NCBI GenBank assembly: GCA_041300525.1
Contig: JBGLNJ010000001.1
Coordinates: 3,224,001 to 3,288,000, forward strand
DNA from: JBGLNJ01 sp041300525
GTDB lineage: Bacteria > Chloroflexota > Anaerolineae > Fen-1058
Reading direction: 5' to 3'
Length of the DNA: 64,000 nt
A model generated the notes under the pieces. It was not told the origin of the DNA and did no database searches. It was given only the letters and a program-made list of their open reading frames with translations. A program made the position numbers and the translations under genes. Shown here one piece after another: positions 62,055-64,000 of this stretch (positions within the stretch are counted from its first letter, which is position 1; the number at the start of each line of letters is the position of its first letter).

Positions 62055-62860
62055 ACCCGCTGGCGGAGCTCGTCAAGATTGATCCGCGCTCGATTGGCGT
62101 GGGCATGTATCAGCACGACGTGGACGAAAAGCGATTGGCCGAGGCGCTCGACGCCGTGGTCGAGTCGGCGGTCAATCGCGTGGGCGTGAACCTCAACACG
62201 GCCTCGCCGGCGCTCTTGCGCTATGTGTCGGGCATCGGCCCCAAACTGGCCGAAAACATCGTGGCCTATCGAGACGAGAACGGCCCGTTCAAGCGGCGGA
62301 CCGAACTCAAAAAAGTCAAGGGGCTGGGGCCGAAGGCGTTCGAGCAATGCGCCGGTTTTCTGCGCATCGTCGGCGGCAAAGAGCCGCTGGACAGCACCGC
62401 CATCCACCCAGAGTCGTACGAGGTCGTGCAGAACCTGCTCATGCTGATGAGCGTGGATGCCAAGCGCGGCCTGCCCAGGCCCGACGAATTGAGCGCGTTT
62501 CGCCAGGAATACACGCTGGCCGAGCTGGCCGGCACCTTGAATTGCGGCGAGCCGACGCTGGCCGACATTTTCGATCAACTCGCGCGGCCGGGCCGCGACC
62601 CGCGCGACGACGCGCCGCCGCCCATCCTGCGCGGCGACGTGCTCAAGCTGGAAGATTTGAAAACCGGGATGCGGCTCAAGGGCACGGTGCGGAACGTGGT
62701 GGATTTTGGCGCGTTCGTGGATGTGGGCGTCAAGCATGATGGGCTGCTGCACCGCAGCAGAATCCCGCGCGGCGCGGGGCTGGCCGTGGGCGACGTGATT
62801 GACGTGACGATCCTTTCGATTGACCCGGAACGCGAGCGCATCTCGCTGGGGATGGCGTGA
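62030..62860 (+). pseudogene. tex: Tex RNA-binding protein, C-terminal third
   Basis: A GTG-started frame in phase with Tex: SIARRVLDPLAELVKIDPRS, GVGMYQHDVDEKRL, the helix-hairpin-helix pair NLNTASPALLRYVSGIGPKLAENIVAYRDENG and VKGLGPKAFEQCAGFLRI, and an S1 domain (GMRLKGTVRNVVDFGAFVDVGVKHDGLLHRSRI) at the end. Full Tex is about 730 residues; the first 450, including the YqgF-like domain, are absent. It is joined to PucR at about 62025. A short protein with only HhH and S1 domains might be made but lacks a known ribosome-binding site. Confidence 0.85.
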
Positions 62861-62946
62861 GATGAGCGACGGCATGGGGATGCCGTCGCTACTTCCGCTG
62901 GGTTGCGCGGCGGATCTGGCAACCCGCCGTGAGCGTCGAACCAGAA

Positions 62947-62953
62947 GTTAGGC
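62947..62953. other. attC-type core site (GTTRRRY)
   Basis: GTTAGGC is the consensus recombination core of integron attC sites. The preceding GGGTTGC/GCAACCC and CGCCGTGAGCG could be the remains of an attC stem, cut off near the tex end. It is followed by the membrane-protein gene at cassette-like distance (27 bases). Confidence 0.45.
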
Positions 62954-62979
62954 AGCAGCACATATTCAAGGAATTCGTC

Positions 62980-63429
62980 ATGTCATCAACAGCACAGCGA
63001 ATGATTACCAGCTTCGGCACAGCCATATTCATAGGCTCTGGGATTGGTTTGTTGATACTTGACAAACAACTCGAGTGGTTGCTGGGAGGATGGACTTCTG
63101 TCTTTGTAGCACTGGATGCTACGATTCTGGGACTAGGGGCTTGGATTGTTGCCGCGATTGAAGGTCGCAATCAGTCGCACCACTGGGGATGGATATTATG
63201 GAGCATAGCAGGGGCAGTGCTGACCATCGCTCTATTTGCCCCTGTATGGCTCAGTCAAGTATCGCTTGTAGTCGGATTCATCTACTGCATCATCGGTATT
63301 GCAATCTATCGTCAACGTAAATACAAATGGTGGACAGGAGTCGTCGCGTTTATAGGTGGTGCCATAATCCATGCGAGCATACTTGCAGTAGCAGTATCAA
63401 ACTTGTGGCTGAAAAAACCGCCTTTCTAG
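62980..63429 (+). CDS. Four-helix membrane protein, possible gene-cassette product
   Basis: 149 residues from ATG 62980, with AAGGAATTCGTC upstream. Four hydrophobic helices: FGTAIFIGSGIGLLIL, FVALDATILGLGAWIVAAI, WILWSIAGAVLTIALFAPVWLSQVSLVVGFIYCIIGIAI and VVAFIGGAIIHASILAVAVSN. No family was recognised. It lies between an attC-like core and an attC-like palindrome and has a more AT-rich composition, as gene cassettes often do. Confidence 0.65.
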   Translation: MSSTAQRMITSFGTAIFIGSGIGLLILDKQLEWLLGGWTSVFVALDATILGLGAWIVAAIEGRNQSHHWGWILWSIAGAVLTIALFAPVWLSQVSLVVGFIYCIIGIAIYRQRKYKWWTGVVAFIGGAIIHASILAVAVSNLWLKKPPF

Positions 63430-63443
63430 TTCTTGGCACTTAC

Positions 63444-63557
63444 GTCTAATCCTCGCTTCCAGCCGACCGCCTTCGCGCGCCGCGAACAATGGTTACTCGC
63501 TATCAGTCGTTCTGAGCATCGAGTCGCCGTTCGTCAACTTCGGCGGCGGCTCAAGCG
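63444..63557. other. attC-like imperfect palindrome
   Basis: GTCTAAT (63444) resembles the RYYYAAC inverse core, with a T for the last C. CGCTTCCAGCCGACCGCC (63454-63471) pairs with GGCGGCGGCTCAAGCG (63542-63557) except for extra bases on one side, which would be the extrahelical bases that guide integrase. The expected GTTRRRY after the right arm is not intact (CCATCCG). It lies just after the membrane-protein gene. Confidence 0.5.
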
Positions 63558-63595
63558 CCATCCGTCCAGTAGGCCCAGCCATTGCGATCAATCGT

Positions 63596-64000
63596 ATGAA
63601 CATCGGTTTATCCATGCAAAAGAAAATACGCGAGTGCCTTACAGAGATAGAAAAGAGCGAAGAAGTCAAGGTCTTATACGCTTGCGAGTCTGGAAGCCGA
63701 GCCTGGGGGTTTCCATCGGCTGATAGTGACTATGACGCGCGCTTCTTGTACCTCCACCCCCTTGAGTGGTATTTGTCCATCGAGGATCAGCGTGATGTAA
63801 TTGAGCGTCCTGTCCACGAACAAATTGACTTGAGCGGCTGGGATTTGCGGAAAGCATTAAAGCTATTCCGCAAATCAAACCCGCCCTTGATGGAATGGCT
63901 TGGCTCGCCGATTGTTTATTCGGAACCGTTTACCCTTGCCGGTCAACTTCGCCAACTGGCGTCAGTGTATTACTCGCCTGCCGCGTGCGCGTATCACTAT
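63596..64000 (+). CDS. Nucleotidyltransferase-domain protein (COG3541-like), partial
   Basis: Open from ATG 63596 (or 63614) to the window end, 135 residues visible. The active site is LYACESGSRAWGFPSADSDYDARFLYLHPLEWYLSI (G-S-x(n)-D-x-D), followed by IDLSGWDLRKALKLFRKSNPPLMEWLGSPIVY, typical of this predicted nucleotidyltransferase group. No strong ribosome-binding site was found. It directly follows the attC-like palindrome, so it may be a second gene cassette. Confidence 0.85.
   Translation, partial: MNIGLSMQKKIRECLTEIEKSEEVKVLYACESGSRAWGFPSADSDYDARFLYLHPLEWYLSIEDQRDVIERPVHEQIDLSGWDLRKALKLFRKSNPPLMEWLGSPIVYSEPFTLAGQLRQLASVYYSPAACAYHY

Overview
The window most resembles a Chloroflexota (Anaerolineae-like) chromosome segment, probably from a metagenome assembly. 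This is inferred from GC-rich coding sequence, the archaeal-type phosphoglycerate mutase ApgM, a YvcK-gap-pgk cluster, a COG1067 Lon-like protease, a stand-alone gyrase-pinwheel protein beside AmrS, Uma2 and DUF421 families, and many short palindromic intergenic repeats. No rRNA is present to settle it.

Layout. 1-1009 is the middle of the S10 ribosomal operon (rpsC partial, rplP, rpmC); it stops abruptly, with no rpsQ or rplN. 1347-6147 carries a sugar-type MFS carrier, a GT39-like membrane glycosyltransferase, a broken YetF/DUF421 gene and a truncated GH4 glycosidase. 5833-11160 is a central-carbon cluster: yvcK, gap and pgk on the minus strand, divergent from apgM. 11260-16607 is the most unusual locus: a Flp-type pilin, two very large overlapping tyrosine recombinases that each look like two recombinase domains in one chain, and a TadZ/CpaE-like ATPase remnant. 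16887-26553 is mostly housekeeping: AmrS, gyrase-CTD-like protein, HD hydrolase, alanine racemase, a REP-associated transposase, radA, a BMP-family protein, CoA-transferase subunit A and an alpha/beta hydrolase. 26649-31097 holds two sensor kinases and an arginine deiminase-like enzyme. 31135-38745 is a patch of gene pieces and accessory genes that look proteobacterial (Prc fragment, SelO, SixA, small integrase), with IS91, IS701 and IS1595-like material. 38827-49091 holds a Lon-like protease, a dnaN fragment, a two-gene nucleotidyltransferase cassette, a sugar aldolase, an FGGY kinase, more remnants and HerA. 49182-58145 holds a sensor kinase, tRNA-Val, a Nudix regulator, Uma2, aspS, a probable 6S RNA, a HAD phosphatase, an SDR fusion and an EamA transporter. 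58540-64000 holds a lipoprotein, a TylF-like methyltransferase, a PucR regulator joined to the end of tex, and what looks like integron gene cassettes.

Two themes stand out. First, at least nine genes are cut off mid-frame and joined directly to a piece of another gene (pgk/GH4, decarboxylase/prc, SDR/DUF6516, PucR/tex, dnaN, sensor kinase, receiver domain/FGGY, ABC permease and others). Either this genome decays by deletion, or the scaffold contains misjoins; read mapping would separate the two. Second, mobile DNA is abundant and varied: double-domain recombinases, RAYT/REP, IS701, IS91 and IS1595 remnants, MITE-like repeats, a cassette flanked by copies of a gene end, and attC-like sites. 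The list covers what could be supported by reading; function calls rest on recognised motifs, not on searches.
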